Shown here: piece by piece, positions 35,893 through 44,306 of the stretch | How the letters are laid out: each line of letters opens with the position of its first letter | Position numbering within the stretch: position 1 is the stretch's first letter | From: Acerihabitans sp035013185 | GTDB taxonomy: Bacteria; Pseudomonadota; Gammaproteobacteria; Enterobacterales; Enterobacteriaceae | NCBI RefSeq assembly: GCF_035013185.1 | Contig: NZ_JAYGJO010000011.1 | Location: 62,001-126,000, forward strand | DNA length: 64,000 bases | Direction: 5' to 3' | The notes under the pieces: generated by a model | Databases searched by the model: none | Told to the model about the DNA's origin: nothing | The model's input: the letters and a program-made list of their open reading frames with translations, nothing else | Position numbers and translations under genes: made by a program

Positions 35893-37020
35893 TCATTCGA
35901 TACGAAATGCCGCCTCGATCAACCTTTGGCGCTGTGCCGGCCGGTACTCGAGCAACGCGTTTTTACTATTTGATTTGTCCACACAGACGGCTAATTCTTC
36001 GCGACTGATCGACAGATCATCTTGCCAGAAAGAGGCAATGGCGTGGCGAGTGATATAGTCCAGCAGATAACGTTCCGGGCCGGTTTGCTGCGCGGGGAAT
36101 AACCGTCCGGACAATTCGGCCATTAACGTCCGCTGGCGCGGTTGTTGACTTTCCGCCAGCAGTGCCAGAAATGGCAGCAATAGGCGTCCACAGATCTGCC
36201 CGTGGTGATAAGCGCGCAAGGCGCCGATCTCGCCGGCAATACCGTGGATCACCCCCAACCCCGCCATACTCAGTGTCAGCCCGCCCAGGTAAGACGCCTG
36301 CATGATGGCCTCGCGGGCATCGCTACTGCGGTTGAGCCCCGGCCAGGCATGCAGAAAGTAACGCATACCGGTCAGTGACATCTCGCGCGACACACTGCTG
36401 GAAGTGTTGGACAGGTAGGATTCGAACAGATGAGTGAACGCATCAATAGCGCAGTAGGCCAATACCGGATCAGGCGTGCCCGCCAGCAGTTGCGGGTCAA
36501 GAATGGCCACTTGCGGCACTAAATTCGCATGGCGTAGCGAGGCCTTAACCTTATTGACCACGGTATCGGTTACCACGGCGTTTTGCGTCACCTCGCTACC
36601 GGTCCCGGCGGTGGTGGGGATAGCGATCAGTGTTAGCGTATTACCACTCAGTTTGCTGTCACCGACTTTTTCCATATAACGCAGGGTTGGCAACGGATGT
36701 TCCGCCAGCGCAGCAAACGCTTTGGCGGCATCCAGCACACTGCCGCCACCAATGGCCACCACCCGCCGCACTTTACCGCGCCAGCGTGCCACCCAGTGGT
36801 CAATGTCCTGGGGGGAGGCCTCGTGGCTGACAACCTCGGTGCCGATCAACCACGGCGACAACGCTGGCGACAGCGCGGCATAGACTTTGCCGCCCAGGAA
36901 CGAGCGGCAACTAAAAAGTAGCGTTGGCTGTGGTTCAGCGTCCAGCAGCGGAATCAATTGACTGATACTGCCGGTGCCAAACACGATTTGCCGGTTGGCG
37001 ATCATCATATTACCGCTCAT
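35893..37020 (-). CDS. Iron-containing alcohol dehydrogenase
   Basis: 375 residues, family III alcohol dehydrogenase. NAD-binding GGGSVLDAAKAFA (about 92-104) and TTAGTGSEVTQNAV (about 136-149), and metal-ligand region AYCAIDAFTHLFESYLSN with further histidines in GLGVIHGIAGEIGALRAYHHGQ. It oxidises or reduces a small alcohol or aldehyde, substrate unknown. Upstream lies the RcnB-like gene, 23 bases away in the same direction. Confidence 0.85.
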   Translation of the reverse strand: MSGNMMIANRQIVFGTGSISQLIPLLDAEPQPTLLFSCRSFLGGKVYAALSPALSPWLIGTEVVSHEASPQDIDHWVARWRGKVRRVVAIGGGSVLDAAKAFAALAEHPLPTLRYMEKVGDSKLSGNTLTLIAIPTTAGTGSEVTQNAVVTDTVVNKVKASLRHANLVPQVAILDPQLLAGTPDPVLAYCAIDAFTHLFESYLSNTSSSVSREMSLTGMRYFLHAWPGLNRSSDAREAIMQASYLGGLTLSMAGLGVIHGIAGEIGALRAYHHGQICGRLLLPFLALLAESQQPRQRTLMAELSGRLFPAQQTGPERYLLDYITRHAIASFWQDDLSISREELAVCVDKSNSKNALLEYRPAQRQRLIEAAFRIE

Positions 37021-37043
37021 CGTCGCTCCTGCAGTTGTACGGG

Positions 37044-37493
37044 TTACATTGGCGAGAAAATCTTACCGGATTCGACTTTCACAATCTTGCCATCCAGATT
37101 GGCAATAAGCACATAATTACCGGCCATATATGTCCAGTGACTATTGTCGTCCGGTGCCGGGAGGTGCCGGGTTTTCCAGTCGATAATTTCATAGGGTTTG
37201 GTTCGATACAGGTCCGGTACAATGTCGCCAAGCTGGTATTGTTTTGAATCAAGATAAAAAGACTGAAGGTCGGGTGACTGCACGGTTGGCGCATTAGGTG
37301 ACGGCGTTAGCGGTGGATTCTGCGCGTCAGTCGGTGCCGTAGGCTGAATCGGCTCTGCGGGGCTGGGTACGGTTTCAGCGTAAGATGAAGATGCAAAGGG
37401 CAATGCCCCTAAAAATAACATGGCCACGACTAACCCGGCCTTCGACTTACCCATTGTATCTGTCAATTTTGCACCTCTTTGCTGATCCGACAT
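37044..37493 (-). CDS. RcnB-family periplasmic protein
   Basis: 149 residues. Signal peptide around GLVVAMLFLGALPFASSSYA, then a proline-rich linker (about 40-70) and a C-terminal RcnB domain: YQLGDIVPDLYRTKPYEIIDW and SHWTYMAGNYVLIANLDGKIV. RcnB itself affects nickel and cobalt homeostasis; other family members are of unknown role. Start is uncertain: a TTG ten codons downstream has AGAGG in good position, and an ATG 13 codons downstream also leaves the signal peptide intact. Confidence 0.72.
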   Translation of the reverse strand: MSDQQRGAKLTDTMGKSKAGLVVAMLFLGALPFASSSYAETVPSPAEPIQPTAPTDAQNPPLTPSPNAPTVQSPDLQSFYLDSKQYQLGDIVPDLYRTKPYEIIDWKTRHLPAPDDNSHWTYMAGNYVLIANLDGKIVKVESGKIFSPM

Positions 37494-37846
37494 TTTTTAG
37501 AAACCTTGATAACAACAATTATAGATGTCTTCTGCGCTTAGGCGAGACACATCCCTACGGCCTTTGTGTCGCTAGACCAAAGGTTAATGACACAATCCAA
37601 GTGTTGAAGATAAAGATATATCGTTCCGGGCATAGCGAATTTTTGTAAATAAACATAACCGCAGTTGTTTATGGCCCGACGAAATAGTCCTACCAAATTA
37701 TTATTGTACTCCCGCTAGGCGTGACTTATCGTGAGCTGCTACCCTTCTAGGATACAACGAGATAGTGAGTGTTTTCATTACCCCGTGGTGAAAGCCATGG
37801 AATGCAGTTACATACTACTGACACACTTTTTTATGAGGATGCTGTT
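37494..37846. other. Intergenic region before gapC
   Basis: About 350 bases between divergent genes. It should hold promoters for the RcnB-like gene (left) and gapC (right; GAGGATGCTGTT is its ribosome-binding site). A hairpin of the form GCGAGACAC/GTGTCGC lies near 37541-37572. No further gene is supported. Confidence 0.5.
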
Positions 37847-38848
37847 ATGAAAAAGATCGGTATTAATGGGTTTGGCCGCATTGGACGTTTGGTGTTACGC
37901 CGGATTCTGGAAACCCATAGCGACGTGGAGATCGTAGCCATTAACGACCTTACCTCGCCAAAGATATTGGCTTATCTGCTTAAACACGATTCTAGCTATC
38001 GCAACATTGACGGCACGGTGAGTTATACCGACGATGCGATTGTCGTTAACGATAAAAAAATTGCCGTTTATGCCGAAAAAGACGCAAAAAATATTCCCTG
38101 GGGGGCACTGGGGGTGGAGATAGTGGTTGAGTCCACCGGATTTTATACCTCAAGCGAAAAGGCACAAGCGCACCTTGATGCAGGCGCAAAAAAGGTCCTG
38201 ATTTCCGCTCCCGCCGGTGATATGAAGACCATCGTTTTTAACGTCAATAGCGACACCCTCACCGCAGAAGACCAACTGATCTCTGTCGCGTCTTGTACCA
38301 CCAACTGCCTGGCGCCGATGGCTAAAGCCCTTCATGACAGCTTTGGCATCAAACTGGGCACGATGACCACTATTCATGCCTATACCGGTACGCAGTCGCT
38401 GGTTGACGGCCCTCGGGGTAAAGATCTGCGCGCGGCGCGTGCGGCGGCACAAAATATCATTCCCCATACCACCGGGGCGGCCAAGGCGATTGGTCTGGTG
38501 ATTCCTGCCCTTAGCGGCAAGCTCAAGGGCCATGCTCAGCGCGTGCCGACGCTCACCGGTTCGGTAACGGAATTGGTGTCGATACTGGAGAAAAAGGTGA
38601 CCGTTGAGGAAGTGAACGCCGCCGTGAAAAAAACCACCGAAGGTAATGCCTCTTTCGGCTATACCGAGGAAGAGATTGTCTCTTCTGATATCGTTGGCAC
38701 CCACTTTGGCTCGGTGTTTGACGCCACCCAAACCGAGGTAAGTGAAGCCGGCGGTCTGCAGTTGGTGAAAACCGTCGCCTGGTATGATAACGAATACGGT
38801 TTTGTCACCCAGTTAGTGCGCGTATTGGATAAAGTCGCCGCCTATTAG
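37847..38848 (+). CDS. gapC: Glyceraldehyde-3-phosphate dehydrogenase, GapC type
   Basis: 333 residues from the ATG with GAGG upstream; a longer in-frame start is not family-like. NAD motif INGFGRIGRL (residues 5-14) and catalytic Cys150 in SVASCTTNCLAP. The sequence follows E. coli GapC (for example AINDLTSPKILAYLLKHDSSY, KAQAHLDAGAKKVLISAPAG, EEIVSSDIVGTHFGSVFDA) rather than GapA. gapC is a broken gene in E. coli K-12 but is complete here. It catalyses NAD-dependent oxidation of glyceraldehyde 3-phosphate. Confidence 0.88.
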   Translation: MKKIGINGFGRIGRLVLRRILETHSDVEIVAINDLTSPKILAYLLKHDSSYRNIDGTVSYTDDAIVVNDKKIAVYAEKDAKNIPWGALGVEIVVESTGFYTSSEKAQAHLDAGAKKVLISAPAGDMKTIVFNVNSDTLTAEDQLISVASCTTNCLAPMAKALHDSFGIKLGTMTTIHAYTGTQSLVDGPRGKDLRAARAAAQNIIPHTTGAAKAIGLVIPALSGKLKGHAQRVPTLTGSVTELVSILEKKVTVEEVNAAVKKTTEGNASFGYTEEEIVSSDIVGTHFGSVFDATQTEVSEAGGLQLVKTVAWYDNEYGFVTQLVRVLDKVAAY

Positions 38849-38861
38849 GACAATCCCAATC

Positions 38862-38896
38862 CTGTCACATGGGCGCCAATGCCGTCCATGTGACAG
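38862..38896. terminator. Stem-loop between the 3' ends of gapC and map
   Basis: Perfect 11-bp stem CTGTCACATGG/CCATGTGACAG with a 13-base loop, 13 bases after gapC. It lies between two convergent genes and may end both transcripts, although no T run follows. Confidence 0.55.
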
Positions 38897-38918
38897 ATAG
38901 CGCCATGTCAAACTATAG

Positions 38919-38934
38919 GGTGCTATATAGCACC
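38919..38934. repeat. 16-bp perfect palindrome near the map stop codon
   Basis: GGTGCTATATAGCACC is fully self-complementary. It lies 6 bases past the end of map, next to the stem-loop at 38862. Function unknown; a protein-binding site or transcript-end element is possible. Confidence 0.4.
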
Positions 38935-38939
38935 ATCCA

Positions 38940-39716
38940 TTACACTGGGGTGACATCAGGCCAGGGAGTCAATACCTCAACACCCTCGCCAGTGACCACC
39001 ACCATATGTTCCCATTGGGCTGAGAGCGAGCGATCTTTGGTCACCACGGTCCATCCATCCTTCAGGGTTTTGGTTTGTGCTTGCCCGGCGTTTAACATGG
39101 GTTCAATCGTAAACATCATGCCCGCTTTGAGTTTCAGCCCCTCGCCTCGATGACCATAGTGCAGCACCTGCGGAACATCATGATAAATCCGACCGATACC
39201 GTGACCACAATATTCGCGCACCACGCTATAACCCTCACGATGGGCCACCGATTGGATCGCATAACCGATATCACCCAGCGTGGCGCCAGGCCGCACGCAG
39301 TTAATCCCGGCCCACATCGCCTCATAGGTAGTATCCACCAGGCGTTTGGCCCAGGGTGTGGGTTCCCCGACAAAATACATGCGGCTGGTATCGCCATACC
39401 AGCCGTCTTTAATTAACGCCACGTCAATATTGACAATATCCCCTGCGTGTAATGCTTTATCCGAAGGGATGCCGTGGCATACCACCTGGTTTACCGACGT
39501 ACAGGTGGTTTTGGCATAACCGTGGTAACCGATATTGGCCGGTATAACACCTTGGACATCAACAATATGATGATAACAAATCCGGTCTAATTCATTGGTG
39601 GTCACCCCTGGCTTAACGTAGGCAGCAATCATAGCCAGGACTTCCGCGGCCAGCCTGCCAGCCTCCCGTGCCTGCGCTATTTCAGCGGGTGTTTTGGTGG
39701 ATACACTGTGGTTCAT
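38940..39716 (-). CDS. map: Methionine aminopeptidase type I
   Basis: 258 residues (E. coli Map has 264). Metal ligands are in DIVNIDVALIKDGWYGDTSRM (two Asp), GHGIG (His), FTIEPML (Glu) and AQWEHMVVV (Glu). It removes the initiator methionine from new proteins. The essential housekeeping copy normally stands before rpsB; no such context exists here, so this is likely a second copy. The start overlaps the stop of the upstream ParD-like gene. Confidence 0.9.
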   Translation of the reverse strand: MNHSVSTKTPAEIAQAREAGRLAAEVLAMIAAYVKPGVTTNELDRICYHHIVDVQGVIPANIGYHGYAKTTCTSVNQVVCHGIPSDKALHAGDIVNIDVALIKDGWYGDTSRMYFVGEPTPWAKRLVDTTYEAMWAGINCVRPGATLGDIGYAIQSVAHREGYSVVREYCGHGIGRIYHDVPQVLHYGHRGEGLKLKAGMMFTIEPMLNAGQAQTKTLKDGWTVVTKDRSLSAQWEHMVVVTGEGVEVLTPWPDVTPV

Positions 39717-39979
39717 GAAGGTTCCTCTTGCGGATCGCGGGTTGGCAATGTCGGTTCAAGCGTTTCTAACGCGGCTGCGCGCGATAGGGTAATACCACCT
39801 GACTGCTCCAACTGAATCAATAGGCGGCAGATATCCTTATGCCCCAGTTCAGGGTGCAATTCGGCGAGCATGCCCACCCTAAGCCAGTGCTCAGCCTGGG
39901 CGTTTATCGATCGACACAACGCGCCGCTGGCGATGCGCAGACACTCATGAATGCCATCGGACACTTTTACGATACCCAT
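39713..39979 (-). CDS. ParD-like (antitoxin-type) small protein
   Basis: 88 residues from an ATG with TAAGG upstream; an ATG 7 codons earlier lacks one. N-terminal GIVKVSDGIHECLRIASGAL and CRSINAQAEHWLRVGMLAEL match the ParD-like family (ribbon-helix-helix type DNA-binding proteins). No ParE-type toxin is next to it. Instead it is coupled (ATGA overlap) to map, a pairing I recall in other proteobacteria. The role in relation to Map is unknown. Confidence 0.65.
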   Translation of the reverse strand: MGIVKVSDGIHECLRIASGALCRSINAQAEHWLRVGMLAELHPELGHKDICRLLIQLEQSGGITLSRAAALETLEPTLPTRDPQEEPS

Positions 39980-40215
39980 GATTGGCCTTATACGTTTCAT
40001 ATATGTTTCGTATATTACGCGACTCTTGGCTGGCGGCGTTTAGCAAAATATGCGGTTGGCAAAAAAGGTTTTTTTAATCAGCAAAGCACCGTAAAATTGA
40101 TCGTTATGGGGACAAGCACGCTGACATAATCATTAAATACGCACATAAAAACCCACCGCTGCCGGCCTGATTGAGCTAGGATAACGGCCTCTAAGATTAA
40201 GAGAATGAGGGTGTA

Positions 40216-40929
40216 ATGGTAGGGCCATGGATAAATAGTGCAGCCATTATCTGCGGCGGGTTGCTAGGGATGTCTTTTGCCCGATACGTTCCGCTGCGCT
40301 TGCGGGAGGGATTACCCGCGACCTTCGCGCTGGCATCTATTTCCATCGGTATCGTCATGGTAATCAAAGTACAAAATATGCCGGCGGTTATTTTTGCACT
40401 GATACTGGGAACCACCTTAGGCGAGTTACTTTCGCTGGAGCGCGGGGTGAAATGGCTGGCGGGTAACCTGCAGCACACGTTGTCTAGCGTGGTTAAAACC
40501 CGCAGTCCGTTGCCGCCGGCGGAATTTGCGCAAAATTTTACCGCCATGATTGTGCTGTTTTGCGCCAGTGGACTTGGCATCGTCGGGTCGTTAACCGAGG
40601 GTCTTAATGGCAATTATCAGTTGCTGTTGGTGAAATCTATGATGGACTTTTTTACCGCAATGATTTTTGCCATTTCCTTGGGCGGCCTGTTGGTGGTGGT
40701 CGCCATCCCGCAGTTACTAGTGCAAAGCGCGTTATTTGGGTTGGCAGTGTGGATAATGCCCTATATGGATCAGGGCGCGTTTGCCGATTTTTCGGCCTGC
40801 GGCGGCATCATCATGATCGCGGTGGGGCTACGTATCGCGCAGATTAAAATATTTGCCGTAGTCAATTTTTTGCCAGCGTTGCTGTTTGTGGTGCCACTGT
40901 CTTACGGGTGGCGCGCATTGATGGGGTAG
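40216..40929 (+). CDS. DUF554 inner-membrane protein, YqgA-like
   Basis: 237 residues with about seven membrane segments. Follows E. coli YqgA: GPWINSAAIICGGLLG, ALASISIGIVMVIK, IVLFCASGLGIVG, KSMMDFFTAMIFA, ADFSACGGIIMIAVGLRI and VVNFLPALL. Function unknown; proposed to be a transporter. It stands alone, convergent to the histidine phosphatase gene. Confidence 0.82.
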   Translation: MVGPWINSAAIICGGLLGMSFARYVPLRLREGLPATFALASISIGIVMVIKVQNMPAVIFALILGTTLGELLSLERGVKWLAGNLQHTLSSVVKTRSPLPPAEFAQNFTAMIVLFCASGLGIVGSLTEGLNGNYQLLLVKSMMDFFTAMIFAISLGGLLVVVAIPQLLVQSALFGLAVWIMPYMDQGAFADFSACGGIIMIAVGLRIAQIKIFAVVNFLPALLFVVPLSYGWRALMG

Positions 40930-40960
40930 CGATAAAACCTCTGGCGTTAGCGCAAAAAAA

Positions 40961-41557
40961 TCACTTATTACAGACCGCCGATACGTCGTTTAGATGCTCC
41001 TGCTGGTGGGTGAATATCACTTTATTCGATGTTGCGCGCCGGTTGAGGGTCAGCACAAAAACACTATCAAAATCATTCCCTGGCCATGGGGGGATCTCAT
41101 CTAGGTTGCCGCCTTCGGTCTTAACGATATTTTTCACCACCTTAACGAGATTTTTATGTTCCCAGGCGACAAAAACTACCGAATTCTGGTAGCTGTCACT
41201 TAATAACGCGGTTTGTAACCCTTGGATATCATCAGCATGATACTGAATATTGATCGGTAGCGAGAGCCGGATCGCCGTTGGTGTCATGGTGGTCAAGGAT
41301 CTTAGCGAACTGCCAGATTTTTTTTCCTTTGGTCCGGCGGCAAAAATGGCCTCGGGTTTACCATAACGCTCCATCAGCACGTCCGGTAGCGCCAGAGCGC
41401 GGTTTAATCCCTTGCAGGTCAATTGGCCGCTATCATTATCGGGTTTTTCGCCATGTCTGACAAAAACCAAGGTTTGATCCGCCAATGCGCTCTGGGAACC
41501 CGCTAAGGTGACCGTCAGTACTAACCCTAATGCGACCTTTCGTATGCTATTTTCCAT
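40961..41557 (-). CDS. Exported histidine phosphatase family protein
   Basis: 198 residues from the ATG preceded by GGGGAA; signal peptide ends in SQSALA. The phosphoacceptor motif follows at once as LVFVRHGEKPDNDSGQLTCKG, with a second His in FVAWEHKNLVKVV. This is the Ais-like branch of branch-2 histidine phosphatases. Periplasmic; in Salmonella the Ais/PmrG protein removes a heptose phosphate of lipopolysaccharide, but whether this one does is unknown. Confidence 0.75.
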   Translation of the reverse strand: MENSIRKVALGLVLTVTLAGSQSALADQTLVFVRHGEKPDNDSGQLTCKGLNRALALPDVLMERYGKPEAIFAAGPKEKKSGSSLRSLTTMTPTAIRLSLPINIQYHADDIQGLQTALLSDSYQNSVVFVAWEHKNLVKVVKNIVKTEGGNLDEIPPWPGNDFDSVFVLTLNRRATSNKVIFTHQQEHLNDVSAVCNK

Positions 41558-41681
41558 ATGTTCCCCAAAAAAACCACCGCCTGCTTGCATCAACCGCCAG
41601 TGGAGGCAACTGACCGGTTACGCGCCGTACCACCATGGACCGGGGGGGTGGCGCAACCTTCATTACCCGCCCCACCGGTAT

Positions 41682-43232
41682 TCAGGACCAAAAATCAGCG
41701 GCAAATGATTCCGCCATCGCCAGCAGTGCGGCGTGAATCGGACCGGAGGTGATGCACGGGATGGCTGACGCATCCACTATCCATACATTATCCACACCGT
41801 GCACTTTTAGCCGCCCATCGACCACGGACGTCGCAGCGTCGCGCCCCATTTGGCAGGTGCCGACCGGATGATGGTGCGTGATCGCCGCACGCGCGATAAA
41901 GTGATTCAGTTGTGCGTCATCCTTTATCTCCACACCCGGCAAATATTCCGTTTCCCGCCATTCCTTCAGCGCCCGGCCGCCCCCGATGGCCCGTGCTAAT
42001 GTTAAGGCACGCACAAAGGCCTGCCGGTCGTGCTCACTGTGCAAATAAGCCGGATCAATAAAGGGTGTCGCCCGCGAATCGGCCGAGACGATCGCCAGAC
42101 GTCCTCGGCTGGTGGGATGTGTCACCCCAAATAGCAGGGTAAACGCGCTGCCCGGTGCCGGTGAGATAAACCCTTCGGCTACCGAGGCGGCCGCCACACA
42201 CCCCAACACCACGTCCGGTGGACCTTGTTCGACCGTTGGATCGGTGGAATTCAGGTACATCAGCGATTCCGAATGTTGTAATCGGGTCGGCGGCACCGGC
42301 CGACGGGCGGTATAAACATTGCCCGCGCCCAAGAGATGATCGTGGAGATTTTCACCGACCCACGGCAACCCGTGACGACAGTTGACCCCTGCAGCCTGCA
42401 GTGTGGTTGCCGGCCCAATACCCGATCGCATTAACAGTAATGGCGAAGCAATCGCACCGGCGCACAGAATAATCCGTTCAGCGGTAAACCGTTTCATCCG
42501 CCCGTCATGCTGGGTGTTGACCGCCGTCACCCGGCCTGCGGTCAAACTCAAGGTTTCTACCATCACACCGGTGAATAACCTGAGATTATCGCGTGATAGT
42601 GCCGGTGTCAGCCAAGCATCGGCAGTACTGACACGTCGTCCGTGGCGAATGGTCAATGAATTGGCTGCTACACCGTTAAGTTGCCAACCGTTATGATCCC
42701 CACGATACGGCACACCGAAATCCAGCCCCGCCTGCATATACGCCCGTACCACCGGACTGAGTTCATCTTGTGGTAACCAAACGGGCATCGGGCCGCTATC
42801 GCCGTGAATGTCCGAGGCACCGCCCGAGAAACTCTCACTGCGAATAAAATAAGGCAGCAAATTGCGATAGTGCCAACGGGCGTCGCCCGTTGCCTCTACC
42901 CAGGGTGCGAAATCATCCGGATGGCCACGAACATGGGCCATGGCATGCAGGCAACTGGAGCCACCAACGATTTTTCCTCGTGGCCAAGGGTGGACACGAT
43001 TGGCGGTACCGGCTTGGGCCGCGGTAACAAACTGCCAATCATAGTCTCGCCCTTGAATAAACGGCCACTGCTCAGGGCGAGCAATATCCGGATCACGCGG
43101 CGGTTCTCCCGCTTCCAACACCCCCACCCGACACGCGGGATCGGCTGAAAGGCGCGCGGCGAGCACGCTGCCCGTTGACCCTGCGCCAATAATCAACACA
43201 TCAAAATGGGTGACTTCCGGTTGTTCGGGCAT
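41682..43232 (-). CDS. Pyridoxine 4-oxidase (GMC flavoprotein)
   Basis: 516 residues from an ATG with GTGAG six bases upstream. FAD motif VLIIGAGSTGSVLAARLSAD. Compared from memory with the Mesorhizobium loti pyridoxine 4-oxidase, long segments agree: WPRGKIVGGSSCLHAMAHVR, GHPDDFAPWVEATGDARW, VPPTRLQHSESLMYL, LLFGVTHPTSRG and SGPIHAALLAMAE. The active-site His cluster is His453-455 in ITHHHPVGTC. Reaction expected: pyridoxine plus O2 to pyridoxal plus H2O2. It is transcribed with the FCD/GntR regulator gene just upstream. Other GMC oxidases (choline, alcohols) are less similar. Confidence 0.85.
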   Translation of the reverse strand: MPEQPEVTHFDVLIIGAGSTGSVLAARLSADPACRVGVLEAGEPPRDPDIARPEQWPFIQGRDYDWQFVTAAQAGTANRVHPWPRGKIVGGSSCLHAMAHVRGHPDDFAPWVEATGDARWHYRNLLPYFIRSESFSGGASDIHGDSGPMPVWLPQDELSPVVRAYMQAGLDFGVPYRGDHNGWQLNGVAANSLTIRHGRRVSTADAWLTPALSRDNLRLFTGVMVETLSLTAGRVTAVNTQHDGRMKRFTAERIILCAGAIASPLLLMRSGIGPATTLQAAGVNCRHGLPWVGENLHDHLLGAGNVYTARRPVPPTRLQHSESLMYLNSTDPTVEQGPPDVVLGCVAAASVAEGFISPAPGSAFTLLFGVTHPTSRGRLAIVSADSRATPFIDPAYLHSEHDRQAFVRALTLARAIGGGRALKEWRETEYLPGVEIKDDAQLNHFIARAAITHHHPVGTCQMGRDAATSVVDGRLKVHGVDNVWIVDASAIPCITSGPIHAALLAMAESFAADFWS

Positions 43233-43264
43233 GTGTCTCACCAACTCCTCGACTCAGGTTAATG

Positions 43265-44095
43265 TCAGGCAAAATCCTTCATTACCGGTGCAAAACCTAA
43301 CCGGCTCATAATTTTACGCTGTACGACCGCCAGGTGTTCCCACATGGCGCGTTCAGCCGTATCGGGATCACGGCTGGCGATGGCCGTGGCAATCTGGCAA
43401 TGCTCTGCATCACGCTGGGCAACACGTTCCGGTGAGGTTTCCTGGTCGCTTTCGGAAAAACGTAGACGGCTGTCAGTTGCTACCTGATTAAGCAACACAT
43501 ACAGTTCGGTCGCCAGACTATTGCGCGAACCGGCGGCAACCGCCTTATGAAATACCTGATCGGCCATACTCGGTGTCAAGTGATCCGGTGTGGTGGCGGC
43601 CCGCTGAATCTGTGCAATTTCCTCAGGTGAAGCGCGCAGCGCCGCCAACCTCGCCAATGCCGGTTCCAGCAGCATACGCATCTCCATAACCTCTAGGGGA
43701 TTGGTTGACCCCACCAAATCACTGCCGATCACCGAGGTGGTCGGCGGTACCACGGGTTCAGAAACCCCCGCCGGTGTGCCGCCTGCATGCGCGGTTGGGG
43801 ACACGGCCGGTTTGCGCAGCGCACGTCGGCCGATCTGCGCTGGGGCCAGTTCGCCTCGGTCACGCATTTTCTGCAAAGATTGCCGCAACGTATGTCGCTT
43901 GATGTTCAGCTTCTCGGCAATAACCCGCTCCGGCAGCATTTGTCCCTTCTCGTCGATCAGCTGTTTCAACTGGGAAATGATCGCCTCGGTTTTATCCAGC
44001 CGCTGATGTTTCGCCACTGAATTGTGTTTTGCACGGGCCGACGAGCCCGCTGATTTCACGCGGCCTGTTATGGTCATCTTGTCCGTTGTAGACAT
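43265..44095 (-). CDS. FCD-type GntR-family regulator of the B6-related cluster
   Basis: 276 residues. A basic, Ser/Lys-rich N-terminal 35 residues precede a winged helix (about 36-85; LPERVIAEKLNIKRHTLRQSLQKM) and, after an Ala/Pro-rich linker (about 90-125), an FCD all-helical ligand domain with His and Asp/Glu metal-binding residues (QVFHKAVAAGS, HLAVVQRK). It stands between the pyridoxine oxidase (same strand) and the aminotransferase (divergent), an ideal place for local control. The ligand is probably a pathway intermediate. Confidence 0.8.
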   Translation of the reverse strand: MSTTDKMTITGRVKSAGSSARAKHNSVAKHQRLDKTEAIISQLKQLIDEKGQMLPERVIAEKLNIKRHTLRQSLQKMRDRGELAPAQIGRRALRKPAVSPTAHAGGTPAGVSEPVVPPTTSVIGSDLVGSTNPLEVMEMRMLLEPALARLAALRASPEEIAQIQRAATTPDHLTPSMADQVFHKAVAAGSRNSLATELYVLLNQVATDSRLRFSESDQETSPERVAQRDAEHCQIATAIASRDPDTAERAMWEHLAVVQRKIMSRLGFAPVMKDFA

Positions 44096-44201
44096 GGTTG
44101 TACCTTTTGTTTAGCGAACAGCACCCGATGAGCCCCTGCCGCGACGCCGGCTAAAGGCGCCGACAATCGTCAGATTCTACTCTGAAATTCCGACAAGATA
44201 A

Positions 44202-44235
44202 AACCAATAAATTATTTGGTTGATATTTTTGGTTG
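44202..44235 (+). promoter_or_regulatory. TTGGTTG-N6-TTGGTTG direct repeat before the aminotransferase gene
   Basis: TTGGTTG at 44216-44222 and again at 44229-44235 (13-base period); AACCAA at 44202-44207 forms an inverted partner to the first copy. The second copy ends 71 bases before the aminotransferase start. The same 20-base arrangement occurs before the monooxygenase operon at 53295-53314. Confidence 0.6.
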
Positions 44236-44306
44236 TGAATTCTAGTATCGACTCACACGATCTGCTTTGCCACCTGTCCGGTGGCCTATTTTTCATCGAG
44301 AATGCC

